From the NCBI GenBank assembly GCA_965199815.1, contig CBDATE010000024.1, positions 310,001 to 374,000 on the forward strand: DNA of 64,000 nucleotides. The letters run 5' to 3'. The notes beneath the pieces are model-generated. The model had not been told where the DNA came from, did not search any database, and saw only the letters and a program-made list of their open reading frames with translations. Positions 55,615 through 64,000 of this stretch are shown in pieces; the stretch's first letter is position 1, and each line of letters begins with the position of its first letter. This DNA comes from Azotimanducus sp965199815 (GTDB lineage Bacteria > Pseudomonadota > Gammaproteobacteria > Pseudomonadales > Azotimanducaceae). The position numbers and the translations under genes are program-made.

Positions 55615-56313
55615 TTGACCACTCGAAAACACATCGCCGTCGTCGAGGACGACCCGGATCAGCAGGCCAACTACTGCGATGCGCTTGCCAGAAAGGGCTA
55701 CGATGTTACCGCCTACAGCAACCGCTCGGCGGCGCTCGAAGGATTTGCCGTCACGCTGCCGGATCTGGTCATTCTCGACATCATCCTCAGCGGCGAGGAG
55801 GATGCCGGATTTGATATCTGTCGCTCGCTCTTGCAGCGCGCGCCCGAACTTCCGGTGCTTTTTCTCACCGAGCGCACCGACGAAGTGGACAAGATTTCCG
55901 GGCTTCGCCTCGGTGCCTGGGACTACCTTTCAAAGCCCATTTCGCTGCAATTTCTCGCCGAACGCGTCGCTTCCCTGCTGCGTATTGTTGAACCTGCATC
56001 GCTCAAGGATTCCGCTCGCGGCTCGCAGGTCGGTCATCTCGACATTGATCCGGAAAAGCTCACGGCCGCATGGCATGGCGTACGCATTCCCCTGTCTGGC
56101 ACCGAACTGCGCATGCTGCACATGCTGGTGGATAATCCGGACAGCCCGGTCAGTTACGCTCGCCTGGCGGATGTCACGAATCAGGCCATGGTGACGAACA
56201 ACACCATTCACACGCACATGCGCAACATCCGCCGCAAGTTCGTATCGGTGGACCCGGATTTCTCCTGCATCAACAACGAGTACGGCCTCGGGTATCGCTG
56301 GATTGTGCAATGA
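55615..56313 (+). CDS. pdsR: PdsR-like response regulator (OmpR-type)
   Basis: The 232-residue regulator has a receiver domain at 1-120 (acidic VEDD, phospho-acceptor Asp55 in LVILDIIL, Lys in YLSKPIS) and a winged-helix DNA-binding domain (LSGTELRMLHMLV, HTHMRNIRRKF, YGLGYRW). It matches the response regulator of the proteobacterial dedicated sortase system, by recalled family features. The start is TTG; no in-frame ATG or GTG precedes the domain and GGGGAG lies about 12 bp upstream. It overlaps pdsS by 4 bp. No sortase gene is in the window. Confidence 0.82.
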   Translation: MTTRKHIAVVEDDPDQQANYCDALARKGYDVTAYSNRSAALEGFAVTLPDLVILDIILSGEEDAGFDICRSLLQRAPELPVLFLTERTDEVDKISGLRLGAWDYLSKPISLQFLAERVASLLRIVEPASLKDSARGSQVGHLDIDPEKLTAAWHGVRIPLSGTELRMLHMLVDNPDSPVSYARLADVTNQAMVTNNTIHTHMRNIRRKFVSVDPDFSCINNEYGLGYRWIVQ

Positions 56314-58451
56314 AGCTCCTCGGCAAGGTGCGCGGCCTCAGGCTCGCAACCAAGCTGGCGCTGGTCGGGCCAGTGCTGGTGCTGGCACCGCTCTTTGCGC
56401 TCATTCAACAGGCTGACCTCGAATCGATCTTCGTCGAGACGCAGGCGCAATCCATGTTGCGCACCGCGCAAGGCATATCGAGCGTCTTCAATGGGCGCGA
56501 GGATCTGTTTGAAAACCTTGCCATCAATACGGAAGATTACGAGCCAATGTATGCCACCCCGCTGGCGCGTCCGGTGCGTCTTGATGGCCTCGACGATGAG
56601 TGGCAGGGGCGACGCGAGCGGAGCTACACCTTTTCTCAGGACGAAGAGACGGATGCGAGCTTCACCATCTCCATAGGTGAGCGCGAGGATTTCATCTACG
56701 GTCTCATGCGCATTCAGGATGACCAGCCCGTGTATCGAAACGCCGGTGTGCTGCGGCTCGACAATTCAGACCAGCTGCGGCTCGAGTTCCTGCGCTTCGA
56801 TGGCAGTCAGGCGCGCCTCGCGGTCACCTTTACCGGCCCCGGTGCGGTCACCGCCTACGACATGGACGAAGTCTGGCAATTTGCCCGCTCCGGCAGACCT
56901 GAAAACCGCGTACGGGGATTCGTGAGCGAGCTTGACGACGGCCTTGTGCTGGAGTTTCGCATTGCAACCGAATTGCTTGCCGAGTCCACATCAATCGGCT
57001 TCTCGTTTGTGGATGTGGACGACCCTGAAACGCGCGAGATCCGCAGCATCACGCGCTCGCTGCCAACCTCGGGCAGAGGCGCGTTCAATCTCGTCCTGCT
57101 CAAATCTTCCGAACTGCTCAATATCCTTGATGGGCTCGGCTTCACCGACGGGAAAGTTACCGTCATAGATTCCGAGAGCCGCTTGCGCGCCACCTCCGGC
57201 ACCGTCTCGCGCCAGGTAGCCGCAGGTTCTGGCGAGGGCGCGTTTCGCCCTGCCGCCTGGTTGCGTGAACTCCTGCTTCCCGAACCTGACCTGCCGAAGG
57301 ATCAGGCGGCTTCGGAAGCGCTCGCCGCCGAGGTGATCAACAGCGCCCTGGCCGGTAACCCTGATGTTGTGCGACGCAGACACGAATCGGATTTCGAGAT
57401 CATCACCGCCGCCTATCCCATAGTGTCCACCAACCGTGGCCTGCTCGGCACGGTGGTGGTGGAGCAGAGCACTGACCGCACCCTCTCGCTGCAAAGTCAG
57501 GCGATTGACCGGCTGTTCGGCCTGGTACTGGCGGCATTCGTACTGGTCATGCTGGCGCTGTTCGCCTTCTCCGCCAGGCTTGCCTGGCGCATCGGCCACC
57601 TGCGGGCGGACACCAGCCGCGCCATTGACGAATTCGGGCGTCTGCGCTCGGTGAAACTCAAGAGAGAACAGAAGGCAGGCGACGAGATCGGGGATCTGGC
57701 GCGCTCCATTTCCACCATGCTGTCGAGCCTGCAGGGCTACACCGGATTTCTGGAGCGCATGCCGCGTACGCTGCGCCACGAAATACACAATCCTCTCAAT
57801 ACCCTGTCAACCTCACTCGAACACCTTGCGGAGGAGGTGGAGGGTGCCAGGGAGAGCAAGTATCTGGCCAGCGCACGGCGTGGTGTGGCGAAGATCGGGT
57901 TCATTCTTCAGGGGCTCGCGGATGCCGCGAGCCTTGAGGAGTCGCTCAAATCGGAAGCCCCGGAAACCTGTGACCTCGCTGCCCTGCTGGCCAATTACGT
58001 GCGCAACTGCCGCCTCAATCACCCGCAGCGTACATTCGCCTACAGAGGCCCGGCGAGCGGCGTGACCGCGCAGATTCCCGACTATCGCGCCGAGCAGATG
58101 CTCGACAAGCTCATCGATAATGCCCTTGATTTCGGGCGTGAGGACAGCGCCATCGTCGTACAGCTCGAACAGACACAAGGCGTACTGCGCGTGACCATCG
58201 CCAACCGGGGGCCGATCTTGCCGAGGTCGGCAGATCAATCCCTGTTTGATTCCATGATCAGCCAGCGTGAACTGTGCAGCGGTGTGCACTTCGGCCTCGG
58301 ACTGTACATCGTGCGCATCATTGCCGAATATCACGGCGGCAGCGCGCGGGCGCTGAATCTTGCCGATGGTTCAGGCGTGGTGCTGCTCATCGAACTGCCC
58401 GAGGTTGAAGCGCCGAAAGTGACGACATCTCCCGAAGCGCTTGCCAGTTGA
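56310..58451 (+). CDS. pdsS: PdsS-like sensor histidine kinase
   Basis: The 713-residue inner-membrane kinase has a first span near 13-32, a large periplasmic region (about 35-390) opening with a CBM9-like sugar-binding-type signature (LDGLDDEWQG), and a second span near 400-425. A HAMP linker follows, then the phospho-acceptor His490 in LRHEIHNPLNTL and an HATPase domain with N-box LIDNALDFGR and GLGLYIVR. The G1 box reads ANRGPIL. It pairs with PdsR; the carbohydrate-sensing idea is inference. Confidence 0.83.
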   Translation: MKLLGKVRGLRLATKLALVGPVLVLAPLFALIQQADLESIFVETQAQSMLRTAQGISSVFNGREDLFENLAINTEDYEPMYATPLARPVRLDGLDDEWQGRRERSYTFSQDEETDASFTISIGEREDFIYGLMRIQDDQPVYRNAGVLRLDNSDQLRLEFLRFDGSQARLAVTFTGPGAVTAYDMDEVWQFARSGRPENRVRGFVSELDDGLVLEFRIATELLAESTSIGFSFVDVDDPETREIRSITRSLPTSGRGAFNLVLLKSSELLNILDGLGFTDGKVTVIDSESRLRATSGTVSRQVAAGSGEGAFRPAAWLRELLLPEPDLPKDQAASEALAAEVINSALAGNPDVVRRRHESDFEIITAAYPIVSTNRGLLGTVVVEQSTDRTLSLQSQAIDRLFGLVLAAFVLVMLALFAFSARLAWRIGHLRADTSRAIDEFGRLRSVKLKREQKAGDEIGDLARSISTMLSSLQGYTGFLERMPRTLRHEIHNPLNTLSTSLEHLAEEVEGARESKYLASARRGVAKIGFILQGLADAASLEESLKSEAPETCDLAALLANYVRNCRLNHPQRTFAYRGPASGVTAQIPDYRAEQMLDKLIDNALDFGREDSAIVVQLEQTQGVLRVTIANRGPILPRSADQSLFDSMISQRELCSGVHFGLGLYIVRIIAEYHGGSARALNLADGSGVVLLIELPEVEAPKVTTSPEALAS

Positions 58452-58498
58452 CCCGGCCGGGATGCGGGTGCCCGGACATGAGCTGTCTCGGGCGTGTT

Positions 58499-59413
58499 CT
58501 ACGAGACATCAACCTCCGGCCCACGCAGACGCAGTTCGGCCTCGACTGACATATCCCCGTCGCAGGCTATCTCGTCGCGCGTGTGCATGAGCACCGCGGC
58601 GGCCAGCACACTGCGCGCTGCCGCCGGAAAGAGCGCCCGGTTGGTGCCTCGATACATGACAGGCACCATGTCCACGATCCTCGTGATGCCGGCAAGCAGG
58701 CATTCCCGAATCTGCCGCTCGCGCGCCAGTCGATGCTCGATATACCCCTCGACATGGGCGCGTGGATTGGTGATGGGCGGTCCGTGGGTCGGGTAATAGA
58801 TCCGATCATCGCGCTCGAGCAGAAGTTCAAGACTGTGCATGTAGGAGCCCATGTCGCCATCCGGAGGTGAGATGACCGTGGTGGACCAACCCATTACATG
58901 GTCGCCGGTAAAGAGCGCCGCTTCCTCACGCAGCGCGTAACAGACATGATTGGAGGTGTGCCCGGGCGTGTGTACGCATTCCAGATGCCATTCGCCGCCG
59001 TCGATACGCGTTCCATGACGCACACGAACATCCGGTCGGAAGTCGCGGTCGGCACCCTCTTCCACCTGGTCTGTTTGGGAGCCTTCGCCTCCGTGCGGTC
59101 CAAAGCCATAGGTCGGCGCAGGATGCTCTGTTTCAAGCAATCGACAGCCGGGCGAATGGTCAAGGTGCGTATGGGTGATGAGCATATGCGTGACCCGCTC
59201 ACCCGAGAGTGCACGCACGAGGGCATCAATGTGCGCTGCATCAAGCGGCCCCGGATCGACCACGGCGACTTCCTTGTGTCCGATGATGTAGGTGCCGGTG
59301 CCTGTATAGGTGAAAGGTCCCGGGTTGTTGGCGATGATGCGACGAATCAGCGGCGAAACCTGCTGCACCACGCCGTATTCGAATTCGATGTCACGTGTCA
59401 GGCGAAGCGGCAC
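58499..59413 (-). CDS. MBL-fold metallo-hydrolase
   Basis: The 304-residue protein has the metallo-beta-lactamase motif ITHTHLDHSPG (His81, His83, Asp85, His86), VHTPGHTSNH, LFTGDHVMGW and a C-terminal helical cap, close to LACTB2-type hydrolases. The substrate is unknown; LACTB2 relatives cleave RNA, others hydrolyse thioesters. It converges with pdsS over a 47-bp gap with no clear terminator. Confidence 0.88.
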   Translation of the reverse strand: MPLRLTRDIEFEYGVVQQVSPLIRRIIANNPGPFTYTGTGTYIIGHKEVAVVDPGPLDAAHIDALVRALSGERVTHMLITHTHLDHSPGCRLLETEHPAPTYGFGPHGGEGSQTDQVEEGADRDFRPDVRVRHGTRIDGGEWHLECVHTPGHTSNHVCYALREEAALFTGDHVMGWSTTVISPPDGDMGSYMHSLELLLERDDRIYYPTHGPPITNPRAHVEGYIEHRLARERQIRECLLAGITRIVDMVPVMYRGTNRALFPAAARSVLAAAVLMHTRDEIACDGDMSVEAELRLRGPEVDVS

Positions 59414-59554
59414 TCTTCCCGCACCTCGGGCTCTTGCTGTCGGGGACGGGGGTTACCTTATCAGATGCCGACACGGGACGACTGCGACCGAAGCAACCAG
59501 GCATATCCGGAAGTCGGAACAAATGGATACCGGTGATCGAGTGACAAACAGGCT

Positions 59555-61762
59555 TCATGAAGGTGCCTCGGACCAGGCTTCGCGCAGCGCCATCCAGTCT
59601 TCGTTATCCGGTTGCAGGGTCAGGGCAAGCCGCAGGTATTCGCGCGCCTCGGCCGGGAATCCGGCGTTCCAGGCATCTTCTGCCACCTCGACAAGTCGCA
59701 GCGATGCGGTTTCCGCCATGCGCAGGGCGCGCGCATTGTCGGAGTCCAGCGTTTGCACCTCGAACAGCGTGGCCAGCAGATTCCCCTCTTCAGGCGCGGT
59801 GATGAAGCCCTGTGCAAGCTGCGCTTCGGCCTCACTCAACAGGCTGGCCAGGCGTTCGGTGCGCTCTTCTTCCACCTCGAGCTGCTGTGCGACAACGCCG
59901 AGTGCGGTTTCATCGAGCGATGCCTGAAAGGCACCGGTGAGCAGACGCCGGGCAAGGCCGTAGTCGCCACTGACTGTCGCACGGCTGATCTCCTCGATGA
60001 CACCCGATGTGACTTGTCGCAAGCCCTGTACCGCAGTCGCGTTATCAGGGTCAACTGCCAGCACACGCCCATAGACCTCGGCGGCATTCGCCCCCGGCGG
60101 GTTCACAAGCGCATCAGATGCCAGGTATCGGGAGCCCGTGGCGAGGAGATTCTCGATCTCCTGCAGTATGCTGGTCTCGCGCTGAATCTGCTGCCTGACG
60201 GCCGTCACCTCGGGTGCTGTGCTGTTCGCGCGGGCGGCATGTTCAAGAAACATCATGGCGCTGGTGACATCCTCGGCGAACATCGAAGTCTGCGCCTTCT
60301 CGGCGAAATGCCGCGCCAGAGCCATCAGCGCGTTGTCGGCACCTGCATGCGTCGGCCACAGGCGCACCACTTCACGATAGGCATCGATGGCGCTCAAGGC
60401 CTCCACATCCGACAACCTGCTTGCCTGCACAAGCTCTATAGTGTTGGCGAACAGGCGCTCCGCCACACGCCTTTCCGACAACTCATCAAGCTGACGGTGA
60501 AATTCGCTGTCCTGCGGAAACAGGTTCAAGGCTTCCCTCAACCTCTGGCCGGCCACTTCGAGCCTGCCACCTGCCAGCGCAATGTCGATCTCTTCATGGG
60601 TGCCTGCGATCAGTTGACGCAGCCCGGCGGCTGCCTGCTCATGCCCCGGCGACCGCGCCAGCAGGCTGCGATAGGCCGCAACCCTGAGCGCAAGGCCGGA
60701 ATTGGAGTCCGCGCCCTGCGCGAGCAGGACATCCGTGCCCTGGCGAAAGGGCTCGGGCAGGACACCAAGCTCACGCAAGGACGAAACAACTACCTCCTGA
60801 GCGCCGGGGCTCATGTAGAGCACTGCGGTCGCAGAAGCCGTCAGCATGATGATAGCGACCAAGGCACCACCAAGGCCAAGCCCTCCGCCCCGGAGTCGCC
60901 TTGTTCCCGGTCGCGGCCGTTGCCTGGCCGCTCGCCTTCTGAGCGCTCGCCTCGACCTTGGCGTGGCGATTTCAGACGCTCCGGCGCGCGCCTCGAAGAG
61001 TTCCCGGCGCGAGATTTCTCCGGTATGCACCTGGCGCGTCGGCCAGGCCCCCTGCAATTCGAGTACCGAAATGGCATCCCGAAACTTCGTCAGCTGCTCA
61101 TCATCCCAATGGCCTTGCAGCAGCGGAACAAATATGGGGGTGAGCGCCCGGTCCGAGGTTGGCAACAGACGCGAGACATCGGCCTCGCCTTCCACAGGCG
61201 GCAGAGAAAGCGCGTTCGAGCCGCGCAGCACGGAGAGCATGAAGCAGCCAATCCCGTACATGTCCTGGCTGTACAGACTGCGTACAAGTTCGGGGTCGGC
61301 ACCGCCCGGTTCCTCGTGCACATTCGCCAGAGCGGACAGGCTGCCCGGTGTGAGCAGCAAACCTCCGCTACGAGGCATCTTGCAAATACCGCGGCGGCTG
61401 AACTCGCCATGTACGATGCCGTGCCGGTGCAATGTTTCAAGCCCTTCAATAACATCCGACATGATGTTGACAAGTGAGCGAACAGCCAATCCGGCCTTGA
61501 GCTGAGTGTGCAGTGATGCCCCCGACAGGCCGGTGTAAGCAATGCGAACGCGACCGGTTTCCACTTTCCATGCCTGTGGCGGGATGAGGCCCGGGTGCGA
61601 GATGCCCTGCAAACGGACAAGTGCGGCTTCAAGTTTGCCACTGTCAACGGCTTCGGGCACTGCAAGTTCGCGCACCAGCAAGCGCACACCGTCATCGAGT
61701 CTGTACGCCTCGAAGAAGCCGTCGCCAAGTGCCTGTTCAACCTGGTAATCTTTCCAGTTCAT
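59555..61762 (-). CDS. membrane pseudokinase with C-terminal helical repeats
   Basis: The 735-residue protein has an N-terminal Ser/Thr-kinase-like fold (about 1-245). Catalytic residues are altered: the VAIK Lys position reads LLVREL, HGD of the catalytic loop reads HGE (GIVHGEFSRRG), and no DFG is found where LLLTPGSL stands. A basic linker leads to a membrane span near 297-318 (GLGGALVAIIMLTASATAVL), followed by about 400 residues of TPR-like helical pairs. A signalling scaffold rather than an enzyme is inferred. The MORN gene precedes it by 21 bp and may share its transcript. Confidence 0.78.
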   Translation of the reverse strand: MNWKDYQVEQALGDGFFEAYRLDDGVRLLVRELAVPEAVDSGKLEAALVRLQGISHPGLIPPQAWKVETGRVRIAYTGLSGASLHTQLKAGLAVRSLVNIMSDVIEGLETLHRHGIVHGEFSRRGICKMPRSGGLLLTPGSLSALANVHEEPGGADPELVRSLYSQDMYGIGCFMLSVLRGSNALSLPPVEGEADVSRLLPTSDRALTPIFVPLLQGHWDDEQLTKFRDAISVLELQGAWPTRQVHTGEISRRELFEARAGASEIATPRSRRALRRRAARQRPRPGTRRLRGGGLGLGGALVAIIMLTASATAVLYMSPGAQEVVVSSLRELGVLPEPFRQGTDVLLAQGADSNSGLALRVAAYRSLLARSPGHEQAAAGLRQLIAGTHEEIDIALAGGRLEVAGQRLREALNLFPQDSEFHRQLDELSERRVAERLFANTIELVQASRLSDVEALSAIDAYREVVRLWPTHAGADNALMALARHFAEKAQTSMFAEDVTSAMMFLEHAARANSTAPEVTAVRQQIQRETSILQEIENLLATGSRYLASDALVNPPGANAAEVYGRVLAVDPDNATAVQGLRQVTSGVIEEISRATVSGDYGLARRLLTGAFQASLDETALGVVAQQLEVEEERTERLASLLSEAEAQLAQGFITAPEEGNLLATLFEVQTLDSDNARALRMAETASLRLVEVAEDAWNAGFPAEAREYLRLALTLQPDNEDWMALREAWSEAPS

Positions 61763-61783
61763 CCTGACCTCGCGAAGCGCCTT

Positions 61784-62614
61784 TCAAGGCCGCTGATATT
61801 CTACTTGTGCATCATCACTGGCCGCATACAGGTGTCGCACCTCGCCACGCATCCAGTGCCCCAGCACCGCGGTCACACTCTCCGCAACGCGTGTCCCGTC
61901 AAGCGTGACGGCCACCCCCTCGCCGTGCGCCAGTGCGTCAATGCATCCTGCTCCCTGAAACATCCATTCCATTTCTGCAAAGACCAGCGCACAGCGCGGG
62001 TTGCGCTCGATGCGCCAGGTCGTCAGCACCTTGCCCTCCTCCCATCGCTCCAGCCAGAGGCTCGCATCGGACCTTGTTCGCACACCCAGGCCATGCCGCA
62101 GGCCATTCTCGTACCAGCCAGCGAACACATCGCCCGATTCTTCGCTCTGATACCCCTCCCCCTGCCTCACACCAGCGACAAAATGACCCTCGTACACCAC
62201 CTTGCCGTCACGAACGCGTTGCCCGATTCCCGTGCGTTTCCCGAATTGATACTCGCCTTGATAGTAGTTGCCGGGGTCCCAGATGTATCGGCCAACGCCA
62301 TGGCGAGTACCCTCGAACCAGTCGCCAAGATAGCGGTCGCCGTTCGGCCACACATAGAGGCCCTTCCCGTGCGGCAGATCGAATTGATACGCCCCCTCAT
62401 ACACGGCTCCGTGCGCCCATTCGTAACGGCCTTGCCCGTGGCGCATACCGTCGCGCATGGCACCCAGATAGCGGTCGCCATTCTCGTAGGCTCGCTCGTG
62501 CCTCGTAGGCGCTTGCTCCGCGGACGCACTCTGGACGCTGCACACAGTGGCGATGCACAGGGCGAGTGCGAGATGCCCCGCCCTGCACCGTCCCCTCAGG
62601 CAGAGATGCTGCAC
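61784..62614 (-). CDS. exported MORN-repeat protein
   Basis: Six consecutive MORN repeats (YxGxxxxGxxHGxGxY type) lie at about 40-175, followed by a roughly 100-residue C-terminal part with a Cys pair. The best start is the GTG at 62614, giving a 276-residue protein with a signal peptide (ALALCIATVCSVQSASA). The frame runs open far upstream through the opposite-strand permease, but that part has no coding character. The start overlaps the divergent TSUP gene start by about 9 bp. MORN proteins often bind membranes or act as scaffolds. Confidence 0.75.
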   Translation of the reverse strand: MQHLCLRGRCRAGHLALALCIATVCSVQSASAEQAPTRHERAYENGDRYLGAMRDGMRHGQGRYEWAHGAVYEGAYQFDLPHGKGLYVWPNGDRYLGDWFEGTRHGVGRYIWDPGNYYQGEYQFGKRTGIGQRVRDGKVVYEGHFVAGVRQGEGYQSEESGDVFAGWYENGLRHGLGVRTRSDASLWLERWEEGKVLTTWRIERNPRCALVFAEMEWMFQGAGCIDALAHGEGVAVTLDGTRVAESVTAVLGHWMRGEVRHLYAASDDAQVEYQRP

Positions 62615-63481
62615 AATGGCGGACTTCACTTCTCGCCCTTCACCAAGAAATTGGACTGGTTGCTCATCGCCGTCATATGCCTGTTCATCGGCGCTGTTTC
62701 CGGCTTCGTTGCCGGTCTGCTTGGCGTGGGTGGCGGCCTGATCATCGTACCCGCGCTGATTCTGGTGTTCGACCTGTTCGCGTATCGCGCAGGACTGTTC
62801 CCGGCCGAGGAGCTCGCCACACTGGTAGCTGTCGCGACCTCGCTCGCCTGTGTGACGGTGACCACCGGTCTGGCCGGCGCGGCGCAGCTGCGGCGAGGAC
62901 AGGTACACATGCCTGCGGTGCGACTTTGGGCCCCCGGCTTGATATGCGGCAGCCTCCTGAGCGGCTTCCTGGCATCGGCATTGCCTGAAGCCGCCATTCG
63001 TGTATTCATCGCCGTGCTCGTGTTGCTCGTGGCCATTATATTGTCCACGCGCTGGGTGCCCAAACCCGGACGCGCCTTCCCGGGGCGGGTGACGAGCAGC
63101 GCCATGGGCGGATTCACCGGCTGCGTTTCCGGTATCGCCGGTATCGCCGGCGGCAACCTCATGATTCCGAGCTTTCTCTATTTCAATGTGCCCATACATT
63201 CGGCCATGGGCACCGCCTCGTTTCTCGGCCCTTGCGTAGCGCTGTTCGCTGCCCTCGGCTACGCACTGCGCGGCTGGAGCGAGACGCAAGCTGACCCGTT
63301 GATGCTCGGCTACATCCATCTGCCGGTCTTTGCGCTCATCAGCATCGCCTGCGTCGTCTTTGCGCCCATGGGAGTACGCTTCGCACACGCCAACAGCCCC
63401 GAACTCCTGCGCCGCCTGCTGTTGATTTTCCTCACCATCGCGTCTGTGCGCATGGGTCTCTCGGCATTTGATGTATTCTGA
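62606..63481 (+). CDS. TSUP (TauE/SafE) family membrane permease
   Basis: The roughly 291-residue protein has about eight membrane spans and the family's repeated pattern: GAVSGFVAGLLGVGGGLIIVPALI near 28-51 in the first half and GCVSGIAGIAGGNLMIPS in the second. TSUP proteins export sulfite or organosulfur anions; the substrate here is unknown. The start at 62606 is uncertain; an ATG at 62573 is also in frame. It is divergent and overlapping with the MORN gene. Confidence 0.85.
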   Translation: MLHNGGLHFSPFTKKLDWLLIAVICLFIGAVSGFVAGLLGVGGGLIIVPALILVFDLFAYRAGLFPAEELATLVAVATSLACVTVTTGLAGAAQLRRGQVHMPAVRLWAPGLICGSLLSGFLASALPEAAIRVFIAVLVLLVAIILSTRWVPKPGRAFPGRVTSSAMGGFTGCVSGIAGIAGGNLMIPSFLYFNVPIHSAMGTASFLGPCVALFAALGYALRGWSETQADPLMLGYIHLPVFALISIACVVFAPMGVRFAHANSPELLRRLLLIFLTIASVRMGLSAFDVF

Positions 63482-63505
63482 TTCGCCCTTCGACAGAGCT
63501 GCAAA

Positions 63506-64000
63506 ATGTCTGCAAAGAGAATTGAACGAGACAGTCTCGGCGAAATCGAGGTACCCGCAGATGCGCTGTTTGGCGCACAGACCATGCGCGCGGTGCAGAA
63601 CTTCCCGATCAGCGGATTGTCCATGCCGGTCGATTTCATTCGGGCGCTTTGCCTGATCAAGAAGGCCGCCGCTCTCGCCAATCGACAACTCGGCCTGCTT
63701 GACGAAGCGCATGCCAAAGCCATCGCCAAAGCCAGTGATCAGGCCGCAAATCCTGAAGACATTGCAGCCCGGTTTCCCGTGGATGTTTTTCAGACCGGTT
63801 CCGGCACCAGTTCCAACATGAACGCCAATGAGGTAATCGCGCGCCTCGCCAGCGAGCTGAGCGGGCTCGACATCAGCCCCAATGACCATGTCAACATGAG
63901 CCAGAGCAGCAACGACACGATTCCGACTGCCATCCACGTGTCTGCCGTCATCGCCGTGTGCAGGCATTTGCTGCCGTCTCTGGAGTCCCTGAAACAGACA
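63506..64000 (+). CDS. fumC: class II fumarate hydratase, 5' part
   Basis: The first 165 residues of FumC, cut by the window edge. The N-terminus SLGEIEVPADALFGAQTMRA, TGSGTSSNMNANEVIA near 97-112, and HVNMSQSSNDTIPTA near 127-141 are class II fumarase/aspartase superfamily signatures; fumarase is preferred over aspartase from the N-terminal block. It starts 24 bp after the permease gene. Confidence 0.92.
   Translation, partial: MSAKRIERDSLGEIEVPADALFGAQTMRAVQNFPISGLSMPVDFIRALCLIKKAAALANRQLGLLDEAHAKAIAKASDQAANPEDIAARFPVDVFQTGSGTSSNMNANEVIARLASELSGLDISPNDHVNMSQSSNDTIPTAIHVSAVIAVCRHLLPSLESLKQT

Noticed and set aside
59612..61477. Long + strand open frame (621 codons)
   Set aside because: Antisense to the pseudokinase gene; the composition is typical of a shadow frame in GC-rich DNA.
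62615..63967. N-terminal extension of the MORN frame across the permease and fumC genes
   Set aside because: It is antisense to two well-supported genes; the signal peptide begins only after the GTG at 62614.

Overview
The window reads as a chromosomal segment of a moderately GC-rich gammaproteobacterium. The main reason is gene order: an aroC-leuC-leuD-leuB-asd-truA-trpF-trpB-trpA-folC-SPOR-cvpA-purF run and an sdhCDAB-sucAB-lpd-sucCD run, both typical of the class. A PdsR/PdsS-type two-component pair, known mainly from marine gammaproteobacteria, agrees with this. I cannot name a family or genus. No rRNA, tRNA, CRISPR array, integrase or transposase was seen.

Layout. 1-1796: aat and folD (+). 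1800-17125: a long minus-strand biosynthetic block (chorismate, leucine, aspartate-semialdehyde, pseudouridine synthase, tryptophan, folate, purine genes, ending in a DUF1289 gene and arsS). Inside it trpF is tandemly duplicated, with a scrambled truA/trpB remnant between the copies. The accD and fimV genes often found in this neighbourhood are absent. 17247-24629 (+): an Mrp-type cation/proton antiporter operon with three different NuoL/M/N-like subunits. 24665-29446 (-): a DUF6580 membrane protein, a DUF4892 exported protein, gpsA and htpG.

29628-41237: an accessory island. It begins with a broken AAA/DUF4143 ATPase gene interrupted by a 223-bp array of perfect hairpins. A minus-strand cassette follows: a SNF2 helicase with an N-terminal XRE helix-turn-helix and a C-terminal DUF3883 domain, a truncated NYN-domain gene, a DUF1156 adenine-type DNA methyltransferase, and a DUF499 P-loop ATPase. 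It has its own candidate promoter and a palindromic operator-like site just before the helicase start. This looks like a DISARM-related anti-phage module of unusual composition and is the best candidate for a poorly described system.

41313-53451: TCA cycle operons and pnuC (-). 53465-55504: a second copy of the hairpin array, then three tandem paralogous coiled-coil proteins with a C-terminal membrane anchor (DUF1640-like), differing in 11-residue repeat number. 55615-58451: PdsR/PdsS. 58499-64000: an MBL-fold hydrolase, a membrane pseudokinase with helical repeats, an exported MORN-repeat protein, a TSUP-family permease, and the 5' part of class II fumarase fumC cut by the window edge.

The core blocks form coherent pathways. 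Chorismate and tryptophan synthesis share one run with branched-chain and folate/purine genes. The SDH-OGDH-SCS enzymes form one respiratory unit, and fumarase lies about 10 kb away. The accessory features (defence cassette, hairpin arrays, tandem duplications) lie between these blocks.
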